Assembly (NCBI GenBank): GCA_000436695.1
Contig: HF992524.1
Location: 34,341 to 52,620 of the forward strand
Length of the DNA stretch: 18,280 nucleotides
Direction of reading: 5' to 3'
From: Prevotella sp. CAG:1185
Lineage (GTDB): Bacteria; Bacteroidota; Bacteroidia; Bacteroidales; Bacteroidaceae
The notes under the pieces are model-generated. The model was not told the origin of the DNA, ran no database searches, and worked only from the letters and a program-made list of their open reading frames with translations. Positions 1 to 7,852 of the stretch are shown piece by piece; the stretch's first letter is position 1; every line of letters starts with the position of its first letter. A program made the position numbers and the translations under genes.

Positions 1-411
1 CACGTCTATGCAGGCTTTGTCGTATGGAATTCCAAACATTAGTCCTGGCTCGGCAAACAACCGAAGAGAGAAATCGTTTCCGGCTATTATCGTAGGAGAA
101 ACGAACAACAATGATGGACGGAAATATAAACTTGACGGTAATTTGTATTTCTCGTTCACCTTCCAATACTTACCTTGAGGAACGGCGTCAGTGCTGAACT
201 GTTTCCAAAAGCCGATGCCGCCGCCAATACCGACATATCGTATCGGAAACCAATGGTAAGCAGCCTCAAGTTGCCAAGTATCGCTTGATGTTATTGCCGC
301 ACTTATCCCTACTGAATGCATATCACGCATGTCCCTTTTATCCTGCGCATCTGCCCTAAAATGAGCGGACATAAAAATGGAAGCCAAAAACAAGTATTTA
401 TATAATGCCAT
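1..411 (-). CDS. exported outer-membrane barrel-like protein, 5' part only
   Basis: An open frame of 137 codons begins at the ATG at 409-411 and runs off the left edge with no stop, so only the N-terminal part is visible. The first 23 residues form a signal peptide (MALYKYLFLASIFM, then a likely cleavage near ADAQ). The rest alternates polar and aromatic/hydrophobic residues with turns rich in Gly and Asn (for example VGIGGGIGFW and SLRLFAEPGLMFGIP), as in small outer-membrane beta-barrels. I cannot name the family. It starts 14 bp after the response regulator stop, with no room for a separate promoter, so it is probably the third gene of the kinase/regulator operon and may be a target or sensor-side partner of that system (inference). 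The real size is unknown because of the truncation. Confidence 0.7.
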   Translation of the reverse strand, partial: MALYKYLFLASIFMSAHFRADAQDKRDMRDMHSVGISAAITSSDTWQLEAAYHWFPIRYVGIGGGIGFWKQFSTDAVPQGKYWKVNEKYKLPSSLYFRPSLLFVSPTIIAGNDFSLRLFAEPGLMFGIPYDKACIDV

Positions 412-425
412 TTTTATTTAAATGT

Positions 426-1166
426 TTACAAATTCAACCATTCTTTCAACCGCGAACTTTTCTCCTTGCTGACAATAATATGTTCATCCTGGCAGTGGTA
501 TAGCTGTACAATAAGTTTGGAGTTAAAAAACGGGCTGACTTTCTTCAATGCTTTTATATTGATTAGATATTTACGGTTTAGGCGGAAAAAAGAGTTAGGA
601 TTCAGTTGTTCCTCCATTTCTTGAATGGTAGAAGATAATTTGTATGTATTGCCGGTACTTGCTGTAACCGTTGTGCAACCTTCATTCTTGCAAATATAAA
701 AGATGTCGCGTACTGAAAGTGAAATCATGTCTTCTCCCTTATAAACTAGCAAACGCTCTTTATATTTGCCACCGCTATCAGTGATAGAGCCAGTCCGAGC
801 CTGAAGCGACGGGCGCAACTTGACTTTGTTTATTGCCTCGCAAAGCTCTTCCTCATCAATAGGTTTCAACAAATAATCTATTCCATTGCTCTTAATGGCC
901 TGCATGGCATATTCATCGTAAGCGGTAGTGAATATGACAAACGACGACGGCATGACCTTACTGAAGGCCATGAATACAGTACCGTCAAGAAGACGGATAT
1001 CGGAAAAAACGAGATCGTAGTCGTCATGTGATTGAAAGTAATCTACAACCTCCTTGACACTCCTCAACGGGCCATCAACCTGCAATGTATCGTCTATATC
1101 AAGTATCTTTTTCTTCAACCTTGTTGCACTAAGCAACTCGTCTTCTATAATTACGACCTTTTTCAT
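426..1166 (-). CDS. LytTR-family response regulator
   Basis: The 246-residue protein has the two-domain layout of LytR/AlgR-type regulators. Residues 1 to about 120 are a receiver domain: acidic pocket around IIEDE (residues 6-10), phosphoacceptor Asp56 in FSDIRL, Thr80/Thr81 in FTTAYDEYA and Lys101 in LLKPID. Residues about 136-245 are a LytTR DNA-binding domain, with the typical FFRLNRKYLIN segment near residues 192-202. On phosphorylation by the kinase it should bind direct-repeat promoter sites as a transcription factor in the cytoplasm. Its ATG overlaps the kinase TGA by 4 bp (ATGA), so translation is probably coupled and the kinase is its cognate partner. The next gene begins 14 bp downstream. 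The family assignment is firm; target genes cannot be read from the window. Confidence 0.93.
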   Translation of the reverse strand: MKKVVIIEDELLSATRLKKKILDIDDTLQVDGPLRSVKEVVDYFQSHDDYDLVFSDIRLLDGTVFMAFSKVMPSSFVIFTTAYDEYAMQAIKSNGIDYLLKPIDEEELCEAINKVKLRPSLQARTGSITDSGGKYKERLLVYKGEDMISLSVRDIFYICKNEGCTTVTASTGNTYKLSSTIQEMEEQLNPNSFFRLNRKYLINIKALKKVSPFFNSKLIVQLYHCQDEHIIVSKEKSSRLKEWLNL

Positions 1167-2200
1167 TGTTTTGCTTTTGTTATTGGAATATACACCTTAA
1201 ATTTATCCGGACTCTTCTCGACAATTATATCTTGATGAAGTTTCATTCTATTCCGTGCCATTAGATTTGTCAGCCCAACTCCATATCCGGCATTCTTGCT
1301 GGCCATGTCTTGCCGACGCAAGATGTTGTTACTGACAACTATGTTATTTCCTTCCCTGTTGATACTGATTGACAGTTTTTCGTACGAGTTTGGGGCATTG
1401 TGTTTTACCGCATTCTCTATCAGCACTTGGAGGCTGAACGACAGAATATACTCGTTATCATCATATTTAAACACGGGCATTTCTAACTCGATATTTTCAT
1501 AACGCAACTGCAGCAATGATACATAATCCCTCACAAATGCAAGTGCCTCCCTGATAGTTACAACATCTGCATCCATGTGCCTAAGAATATACCTGTAAAT
1601 CTTGGATAATCTTACCACATACTTTTCCGCCAAGTTGGGATTGGTTGATATGAGGCACGCTAATGCGCTAAGGCTGTTGAATATAAAATGCGGGTTAAGT
1701 TGCATTTTCAAAAGTCGCATTCGTAGTTCAGCATTCTCTTGCTGTCTTTTTGCCGACATTTTTACATAATGCTCAACCGTGAAAATCAACGATACTACCG
1801 TTGATGTCAGGCCCATAAAATAAGCGTTCCCCCACGTATCGCCATCATCGATTGGTTCAGAAAAGAAGTCCATTATCCCTTTTTCAAAGAAAATTGCCAA
1901 CAACATATTAAATGCAAGCATAATAAGGCCGAAGGTCATTGCACGCCTATGCTTAATCCTATCTAATAAGTTATTCCTTATGATGAAAGAGCTAAATAAT
2001 ATACTGAAAAAAGAGAACAACGCACTATATGACAAGTCTATCCACAACGGCATAAAGCTGTCAACAGATACTTCCTTTATCCAATCATTATTTGCAAATA
2101 CCCAAATAATATCATAAAGGAAAAAAGTCAATATGGTAAACCCAACCCAGATAATTATGTAGTTTCCACACCGTTTCATATTCATACCGCAAAGGTACAT
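1163..2200 (-). CDS. membrane sensor histidine kinase, LytS/YehU type (His_kinase family)
   Basis: A 345-residue kinase for the LytTR regulator. Four hydrophobic stretches (about residues 14-34, 50-74, 88-105 and 126-145) place the N-terminal half in the inner membrane with almost no periplasmic domain. After a short linker comes the phosphoacceptor motif LNPHFIFNSL with His171. The ATPase has an N-box IENAVKHN (261-268) and a G-box GYGVGLTNL (305-313). Fused receiver or PAS domains are absent. The far-upstream ATG at 2198-2200 sits against a promoter-like TACCTTTG at 2190-2197, so the true start may be Met6 (2185) or Met8 (2179); both keep all membrane segments. It is the first gene of the operon. 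The signal sensed is not evident. The family call is secure; the exact start is not. Confidence 0.92.
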   Translation of the reverse strand: MYLCGMNMKRCGNYIIIWVGFTILTFFLYDIIWVFANNDWIKEVSVDSFMPLWIDLSYSALFSFFSILFSSFIIRNNLLDRIKHRRAMTFGLIMLAFNMLLAIFFEKGIMDFFSEPIDDGDTWGNAYFMGLTSTVVSLIFTVEHYVKMSAKRQQENAELRMRLLKMQLNPHFIFNSLSALACLISTNPNLAEKYVVRLSKIYRYILRHMDADVVTIREALAFVRDYVSLLQLRYENIELEMPVFKYDDNEYILSFSLQVLIENAVKHNAPNSYEKLSISINREGNNIVVSNNILRRQDMASKNAGYGVGLTNLMARNRMKLHQDIIVEKSPDKFKVYIPITKAKQ

Positions 2201-2224
2201 TTTTGTCTTTTAATAACAGTCAAA
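2190..2224 (-). promoter_or_regulatory. Bacteroidota-type promoter of the two-component operon
   Basis: Read on the minus strand, TACCTTTG (2190-2197) matches the -7 consensus TAnnTTTG exactly. A TTTG at 2221-2224 can serve as the -33 element, although the 23-bp spacer is slightly long. Transcription would start near 2180-2185, at or beside the second and third ATG codons of the kinase gene, implying a very short or absent leader. Confidence 0.5.
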
Positions 2225-2678
2225 ACAGGAATGAAACGGTATAATTTTTTGTTCAAATGGCATTATTTTACAATGAAATGTTGTTTTAAGTTCATAATAT
2301 CTAAAATTATCTACTATTATTTGAAATAATAATTCCAAGCTTATATATTATATTTTAAATCCATTATTTTGTCTTTTATAAATTTTTTCCATCATAATCA
2401 GTATAAAACAACGGAACTTTCGTGTATGCTTTTCGGTTAAAAAATAAGCTGAAGACGCTGCTTCTCGTTTGAAAAACAGCATTTTATGTACGTCTTAACC
2501 TTAATGCAACAAATATTAATGTATTGGTTACAAATTGTGTCGTGCCTCAGAATTATTGTGTTTATCTTTGTACTCGTTGTGAGACTGATAAACCTTTTGA
2601 CATTTGGTGATATGTTCTTTTAGGTTGCTAAAGTCCTAATACGTTTGTGAAAAACTTTAATATTCTGATATAAACATT
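2201..2678. other. intergenic region between divergent operons
   Basis: The 478 bp between the kinase start and the GH43 start is strongly AT-rich and has no credible gene. It holds the minus-strand -33-like TTTG at its left end and the GH43 promoter near 2563. No other repeat or hairpin stood out. Confidence 0.7.
2563..2570 (+). promoter_or_regulatory. -7 promoter element of the GH43 gene
   Basis: TATCTTTG matches the Bacteroidota -7 consensus TAnnTTTG exactly. The -33 region is weak (an ATTG around 2534-2537). Transcription would begin near 2577, giving a leader of about 100 bases before the ATG at 2679. Confidence 0.55.
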
Positions 2679-4397
2679 ATGAAAAAGATTAAGATTAGTT
2701 GCATGCTCGCGTCAATGTTGCTCGCTGTTTCAGCACAGCATGTGTGCGCTCAGGGCGCAGAGTCTGGTCAGACGCCTGCCGCCGTTGCCCATACGGCATT
2801 ATTCGATTATTTCAGCTATAGCGGAAACGATGATATTTACAAGTCAATAAAGCTTGAAGGAGACGGCGGATATTATAACCCGATACTCCCGGGCTGGAAT
2901 TCTGATCCGAGTATCTGCCGTGCCGGCGACGACTATTTTATGGTTACGTCAAGCTTTTCTTATTATCCGGGCGTGCCGTTGTTCCATAGCCGTGACTTGG
3001 TAAACTGGAAACAGATAGGCTATGTTCTTAACCGTCCTTCACAGCTTCCTCTTAACGGACAGAAGGTGTCAGCAGGAATCTTTGCTCCTGCCATTTCATA
3101 TAATCCCCACAACAAGACATTCTATATGATAACCACCAATGTGGGGTGGGGAAACTTCTTCGTTAAGACGAAAGATCCGTTCGGTTCGTGGTCTGAGCCT
3201 ATCCGTCTTCCTGACGTTAAGGGCATCGACCCTTCGTTCTTCTTTGACGACAACGGCAAGGCTTATATCGTTAACAATGACGAGCCTGAAGGCAAGGCCG
3301 AATACGACGGACACAGAGCCATACGTGTGCGCGAGTTTGACGTTAATACCGATAAAACCGTTGGGCCCGAGAAGATTCTTGTAAATAAAGGTGTACATCC
3401 CGAAGACAAGCCAATATGGATAGAAGGTCCTCATATGTATAAGATTAACGGCAAATATTTCCTTATGTCTGCCGAGGGAGGCACAAGCGACATGCACTCT
3501 GAAGTTATATTCAGAAGCGACAGTCCGTTCGGACCGTTTGTTCCTGCAAAGAAGAATCCTATTCTGACTCAGCGTGACCTTAACCCTAATCGTCCTAATC
3601 CGGTTACATGTGCCGGTCATGCCGACCTTGTTCAGACACCTTCAGGCGACTGGTGGGCTGTGTTCCTTGCATGCCGTCCTTGTGACGGAAAGTTTGAGAA
3701 CCTTGGACGCGAAACATTCCTTCTGCCTGTTAGCTGGACTGACGAAGGCTTCCCGCTCATACTTGAGCAAGGCAAGGTGGTGCCTATGTCTGGCACGGTT
3801 AAGGGAGCTGTACGTGGTAAAAACGTAACATTCGGTAATTTTGCCTATACTGACGACTTTTCTGAAAAGACACTTCCGCTCGACTGGATGTCTTTGCGCA
3901 GTCCTGTCGACTCAATCTGCACTACATCTGCCGTTCCGGGTTATCTGTCAATGAAATGTGTTGAGACTACAACAGCACAAAAAGCAGTGCCGTCGTTCTT
4001 GTGCCGCCGCATTCAGCATCATAAGTTTGAATGTTCTTCACGCCTTGTATTCAATCCTACAGCAGACAAGGAGCGCGCCGGAATGTTGCTCTTCAAGGAC
4101 GAGAATCATCAGTATCTGCTCTGTGTGGCCAAGACTCAGACAGGCAAGGCCGTAGAGCTTAGAAAAACATCTGAAGGCGGTAAGGACGAGATACTTGCAA
4201 GCTATGCTCTAGCATCTGCCGATAAGGACATACGTCTTAAGATTACTTCAGATGGACTGACGTTCAGTTTCTATTATGCTGTTGGCAATGGCGATTGGAA
4301 ATTGCTGAAGAACAATGTCGATGCAGGCTATCTGTCAACACGTAATGCAGGCGGATTTACAGGTACTACAATAGGTCTGTATGCCACACGCGGATAA
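2679..4397 (+). CDS. secreted GH43 glycosidase (beta-xylosidase / alpha-L-arabinofuranosidase type)
   Basis: The 572-residue protein begins with a clear signal peptide (MKKIKISCMLASMLLAVSA, cleavage near VCAQG), so it acts in the periplasm or on the cell surface. Residues about 65-370 are a five-bladed GH43 catalytic domain. The expected catalytic triad is visible: Asp76 in NSDPS (general base), Asp184 in GIDPSF (pKa modulator) and Glu249 in WIEGPH (general acid), plus His314 in CAGHAD. Residues about 385-572 look like the C-terminal beta-sandwich (GH43_C2) common in beta-xylosidases. Likely substrates are xylo- or arabino-oligosaccharides from xylan or pectin side chains; subfamily and exact linkage cannot be fixed by eye. 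The GH28 gene follows 264 bp downstream on the same strand, suggesting joint use on plant cell-wall polysaccharide. There is no SusC/SusD pair beside it. Confidence 0.9.
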   Translation: MKKIKISCMLASMLLAVSAQHVCAQGAESGQTPAAVAHTALFDYFSYSGNDDIYKSIKLEGDGGYYNPILPGWNSDPSICRAGDDYFMVTSSFSYYPGVPLFHSRDLVNWKQIGYVLNRPSQLPLNGQKVSAGIFAPAISYNPHNKTFYMITTNVGWGNFFVKTKDPFGSWSEPIRLPDVKGIDPSFFFDDNGKAYIVNNDEPEGKAEYDGHRAIRVREFDVNTDKTVGPEKILVNKGVHPEDKPIWIEGPHMYKINGKYFLMSAEGGTSDMHSEVIFRSDSPFGPFVPAKKNPILTQRDLNPNRPNPVTCAGHADLVQTPSGDWWAVFLACRPCDGKFENLGRETFLLPVSWTDEGFPLILEQGKVVPMSGTVKGAVRGKNVTFGNFAYTDDFSEKTLPLDWMSLRSPVDSICTTSAVPGYLSMKCVETTTAQKAVPSFLCRRIQHHKFECSSRLVFNPTADKERAGMLLFKDENHQYLLCVAKTQTGKAVELRKTSEGGKDEILASYALASADKDIRLKITSDGLTFSFYYAVGNGDWKLLKNNVDAGYLSTRNAGGFTGTTIGLYATRG

Positions 4398-4661
4398 ATA
4401 AATTATTTATGTATTGATAACTGTTTTATCTCCAAACTGACCGTCAGACTGCTTTTGTCATGTTTCAGTCAGTCTGTCTGCAAGATTATTTACGGCACAG
4501 GTTGAGCATGCAACATAAATACAGAGTCATCAATGGTCTGGCGGCCGGTTTGAGTTAAAAATACAAGAATAAACAAAAAAGAGTCTTTTTTTAGTAAATA
4601 TATAAGCATAAACAACGTTACAAATCAAATCTGTTTACGTTATTAGTCTAAAAAACGTATA

Positions 4662-6254
4662 ATGGGCAGATATTTAAAGTCTTTATTTTCAATCATTGTG
4701 ATGTTGCCGGTGTTTGCCTCTGCGGCAGATTCCGGCAACATTGTTGTTGTACCGGAGAAAGAAAATGTCGGCGCATGCGCCATGCCTGATGAGATTGCTC
4801 CTGTTGACGAGGCTCCTTTTAAGATGAAAAAGCTCGTCCGTCCTGCGTTTCCTTGTCGCCGTGACACCTTATGTACCTCTGACATATCATCTGACGGAAA
4901 GATAACAAAGGCTGTCAACAGCATGATAGAGCGCATTTCGCGCCGTGGCGGAGGCACCGTCGTAGTGCCGGCAGGAAGATGGCTTTCGGGCAGAATAGAG
5001 TTAAAAAGCAATGTGGAACTTCATCTTGCTGAAGGCGCAGTTATAGAATTTTTAGGTCAGGTGGCCGACTATCAGCCTGCAGTGTTCACCCGTCATGAGG
5101 GTGTTGAGGTTATGGGAGCCGGCGCTTTTATTTATGCTAATGGCGCAAAGAACATAGCCCTAACAGGCAAAGGCGTCATAATGGGGCCGCCGATGGACGT
5201 GCCCATGCGCAAGTTTCCCAACGGAAACAGTGTAGTAGAGAAAGACATTGACTATCGTATGCCTGTGTCAGAACGTCTCTGCGACGGCTTGAACGGTAGA
5301 ACATTCTATCGCCCAAAATCATTTTCGCCAATCAACTGCAAGAACGTGCTGGTTGAAGGCGTAACCTTTGAACGCAGTCTGCTGTGGAACGTAAATCCCG
5401 TTTATTGCGAGAATGTGATAATACGCGGCATAACTGTCAACTCTACTGATGTGCCGAGCGGTGACGGAATAGACATCTCGTCGTGCCGTAATGTGCTTAT
5501 CGAATATTCTACGCTCAACTGTGGCGACGACTGCTTTACCCTTAAAGCCGGACGATGTGAAGACGGATTGAGAGTAAACCGTCCGACAGAGAATGTTCTC
5601 ATACGCTATTGTCTGGCCAAAGACGGTCACGGAGGAATAACCTGCGGCAGCGAGACGGCAGGAGGAATACGTCGTGTGTATCTTCACGACTGCGTGTTCT
5701 ACGGCACGCGTACAGGTTTCCGTTTCAAGACAAGACGCAATCGCGGAGGAACCGTTGAGGATATAACTTACGAGAACGTCAGACTTGTCAACGTGCGCGA
5801 AGCTTTCACATGGGATTTGCTTGGCTCCAAGATGTATATGGGCGAACTTGCACGGCGCAACCCGCCGCTCGACATTACACCGCTTACGCCTACGGTCAAG
5901 GATATAACCATACGCAACTTTATTGTTGAGTCGGCCGACAGGATGATGACCATTAACGGCATACCTGAAATACCATGTTCGGGAGTGCTTATTGAGAATG
6001 GAAGCGTAAGGACTAACAGAATAATAAAGACGCTGAACGATGCCGACGGAATAATGCTGCGCAACATGGAGATACAGGCTACGGACAATACGCTCGTTAT
6101 AGACAACAGCCGAAATGTTACATTCGATAACGTTACATTTTATATTCCCGGTAATGCCCTCAATATCGACTTCCGTGGCAACAATGTCTCCGACATAATA
6201 ATCCGCTCAGGCGGAAAAGAACGTCAATGTCACAACGGCATCAACCTTCTTTGA
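4662..6254 (+). CDS. secreted GH28 polygalacturonase-like pectinase
   Basis: The 530-residue protein has an N-terminal signal peptide (about residues 1-21, ending ASA) and a right-handed parallel beta-helix with repeated short strand patterns such as NVLIEYSTLN and NVIIRGITVN. GH28 active-site motifs appear in the expected order: Asp268 in PSGDGIDIS, Asp289-Asp290 in NCGDDCF, His323 in DGHGGI and Arg354/Lys356 in GFRFKTR. In the first motif the common Asn-Thr before Asp is replaced by Ser-Gly, a variation within the family that does not touch the catalytic Asp. The enzyme should hydrolyse galacturonan or rhamnogalacturonan by inversion; exo versus endo action is not readable. It lies downstream of the GH43 gene and is followed by a strong terminator. 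No TAnnTTTG element was found in the 264-bp gap, so cotranscription with GH43 is possible. Confidence 0.92.
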   Translation: MGRYLKSLFSIIVMLPVFASAADSGNIVVVPEKENVGACAMPDEIAPVDEAPFKMKKLVRPAFPCRRDTLCTSDISSDGKITKAVNSMIERISRRGGGTVVVPAGRWLSGRIELKSNVELHLAEGAVIEFLGQVADYQPAVFTRHEGVEVMGAGAFIYANGAKNIALTGKGVIMGPPMDVPMRKFPNGNSVVEKDIDYRMPVSERLCDGLNGRTFYRPKSFSPINCKNVLVEGVTFERSLLWNVNPVYCENVIIRGITVNSTDVPSGDGIDISSCRNVLIEYSTLNCGDDCFTLKAGRCEDGLRVNRPTENVLIRYCLAKDGHGGITCGSETAGGIRRVYLHDCVFYGTRTGFRFKTRRNRGGTVEDITYENVRLVNVREAFTWDLLGSKMYMGELARRNPPLDITPLTPTVKDITIRNFIVESADRMMTINGIPEIPCSGVLIENGSVRTNRIIKTLNDADGIMLRNMEIQATDNTLVIDNSRNVTFDNVTFYIPGNALNIDFRGNNVSDIIIRSGGKERQCHNGINLL

Positions 6255-6322
6255 TTTAACCTAAATAGCTCGGTTGGGTTTCAATAATTTCATTGAGTTG
6301 TATTTCTGTTCAATAACTGTCA

Positions 6323-6364
6323 GGCGTCGGTACGGATATGTTTCCGTGCCGGCGCCATTTTTTT
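6323..6364 (+). terminator. intrinsic terminator after the GH28 gene
   Basis: GGCGTCGGTACGGA (from 6323) pairs with TCCGTGCCGGCGCC (ending 6356), a 14-bp stem with two G-U wobbles and a short loop. It is followed by a run of seven T residues. It sits 68 bp after the GH28 stop. Confidence 0.88.
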
Positions 6365-6570
6365 GTTCCATTTATATTGTCCTTTTACTTCTTATTATAT
6401 TACTTTTATTGCTGTATCCGTTTCTTGGCTAATTTAATTTCTGCAATCATAATATCCATTTATTCTTACATTATGTTATTTGTTACGTGTATGCGCTTTT
6501 ACGCAAAATAGAAATATGGGAATCATTTTTATGCCTTTACATTGTCAAAACAAACCTTTGTATTGGTAAT

Positions 6571-6658
6571 AGGCCGTCTTTCGTGTCGCCGTTTGTGCCC
6601 TTTCAACTGCCAAAAGGCCGTCTTTTGCAATGCCGTTTGCCGCCTTTTTCACCGCTGT
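6571..6658. repeat. imperfect 44-bp tandem repeat, two units
   Basis: Units at 6571-6614 and 6615-6658 both begin with AGGCCGTCTT, share GCCGTTTG about 18 bases later and then diverge. The first 34 positions are roughly two-thirds identical. The block is GC-richer than its AT-rich surroundings. It may be a dispersed intergenic repeat of this genus; that cannot be tested from one window. Confidence 0.55.
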
Positions 6659-7062
6659 TTGGGGGCTTTGAGAGTATAATTTGAGCCGATATGATTTAAA
6701 ATAAATAATGTGGAAGTAAGATAACATGTTGTGGTTCAGTCACTTGCCTTTATTGATAAATCCTGCATCTTTTGCGTCCTTTATGTCAAAAATAATTTCA
6801 TGGAGCAAAAAACACATATTCTTAAAAATCAGAATGTAAGTAAAATGCGCTTTTATCCTGCAAACTGAATTTTAGCCGAATTACACGTTTAACAAAATAA
6901 TTGCATCTTCAGTATACGGTTATAGAGCAACAGCCACTATTCTTTTTTAGTAGTATTATGATGCAAAAATCAGTTTGCTCATCATTATTTTTCAGCCTTT
7001 CTCCTTTTATATTCGTTCTGGCTGTAGACTATCCGTATGTTCACGTTGGCAGTTTTGTTATG

Positions 7063-7683
7063 TCATTTCATTATTTTGCTGTCGCTCATGAACTTCTCAA
7101 GATAGTCAAGTCCCTTACTTGTGCAGCATCCTCTCAGATAAACCTTTATGAATGTATGGAAAATCTCTTTAAGCGAATATTTCCTATACATCTTTGTCTG
7201 CATTACATAATTCATTGAAGCGTCGCTCATCCTATGAACAATGTCATAGTTGATGTCGTCTCTGAAGAATCCGTGCTCAATGCCTTTCTTCATAAACATA
7301 TACGAGTTGGCGCGCTGTCTCTCGTTATATTCCTGCAAGAAAGCCACAATCCTTTCATATTTCTGCGTGTCAAGAAAGAATTTAGGATTAATGGTTCCAA
7401 GATCCTTAAGTCTTGTCTTCAGAAAAAAAGCAATGACGTCCATCTCGTTTTCCGCCTTTTCGGCATACTCTTCAAGCTGTTTTGTCATCTTCTCAGAATC
7501 GTATTTAACACATTCGTAAAGCAAGTCCTCCTTATTGCTGTAAATCTCATAAAGCGTGCGTTTTGATATTCCCATGTCGTTGGCAATATCATCCATCTTG
7601 ACAGCTCTTATGCCTTTCTGTTTAAATAGCTGCATGGATGTGTCAAGAATCTTAATCTTCAGATTTTCGCGATAAACGGTCAT
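7063..7683 (-). CDS. TetR/AcrR-family transcriptional regulator
   Basis: The 206-residue length is typical of TetR regulators. Residues about 7-55 form the TetR_N helix-turn-helix: KILDTSMQLFKQKGIRAVKMDDIA, then the recognition part MGISKRTLYEIYSNKEDLL (written here in two pieces). The rest is an all-helical ligand-binding and dimerisation domain without a recognisable subfamily signature. It would act as a dimer on DNA, usually as a repressor released by a small molecule. It is transcribed divergently from maeB with 169 bp between the starts, so autoregulation and control of maeB are both possible, though nothing in the sequence proves either. A promoter-like TAACTTTG lies at 7725-7732 on the minus strand. 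No export pump or other classical TetR target is adjacent. Confidence 0.9.
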   Translation of the reverse strand: MTVYRENLKIKILDTSMQLFKQKGIRAVKMDDIANDMGISKRTLYEIYSNKEDLLYECVKYDSEKMTKQLEEYAEKAENEMDVIAFFLKTRLKDLGTINPKFFLDTQKYERIVAFLQEYNERQRANSYMFMKKGIEHGFFRDDINYDIVHRMSDASMNYVMQTKMYRKYSLKEIFHTFIKVYLRGCCTSKGLDYLEKFMSDSKIMK

Positions 7684-7724
7684 GTCCCTGGATTTAGGTA
7701 TAAATACTATTCTTATTTTATTTG

Positions 7725-7732
7725 CAAAGTTA
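7725..7732 (-). promoter_or_regulatory. -7 promoter element of the tetR-type gene
   Basis: On the minus strand the sequence reads TAACTTTG, an exact TAnnTTTG match, 41 bp upstream of the start codon. No good -33 TTTG is visible. Confidence 0.45.
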
Positions 7733-7753
7733 ATAATTTTTCTAAAAATACTA

Positions 7754-7782
7754 TTTGTTTTCCTTTATTTTTATTACATTTG
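7754..7782 (+). promoter_or_regulatory. promoter of maeB
   Basis: TTTG at 7754-7757 and TACATTTG at 7775-7782 fit the Bacteroidota -33/-7 pattern with a 17-bp spacer, a little shorter than usual. Transcription would start near 7789, giving a leader of about 64 bases. It lies back to back with the tetR promoter element. Confidence 0.55.
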
Positions 7783-7852
7783 CATGACTTTTCATGATAA
7801 TGTGAAATGCCTTAAAAACAAATGCTATAAAAATAGATAATAACAAATACCT

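Larger units (their letters stand above)
6255..7062. other. long gene-poor intergenic region
   Basis: The 808 bp between the GH28 gene and the convergent TetR gene contains the GH28 terminator near its left end and a 44-bp tandem repeat at 6571-6658. The short open frames here have no recognisable protein features and overlap the repeat, so I do not call them. An 11-bp word ATGCGCTTTTA occurs twice (6491 and 6845). Otherwise AT-rich sequence with no visible structure. Confidence 0.6.

Noticed and set aside
4445..4476. CAGACTG/CAGTCTG hairpin after the GH43 gene as a terminator
   Set aside because: The 18-base loop, short stem and lack of a T run make termination doubtful; alternative pairings of the same bases are equally likely.
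4576..4596. AAAAAAGA/TCTTTTTT palindrome upstream of the GH28 gene
   Set aside because: The arms meet with almost no loop and are nearly pure A and T, so a stable hairpin is not expected.
6487..6727. Short open frames on both strands across the 44-bp repeat
   Set aside because: 60-65 residues, no recognisable motif, and they overlap each other and the repeat, so coding is unlikely.
6901..7218. 105-codon plus-strand frame running into the TetR gene
   Set aside because: Its right half is antisense to the TetR coding sequence and its left half has low-complexity Phe/Ser composition.
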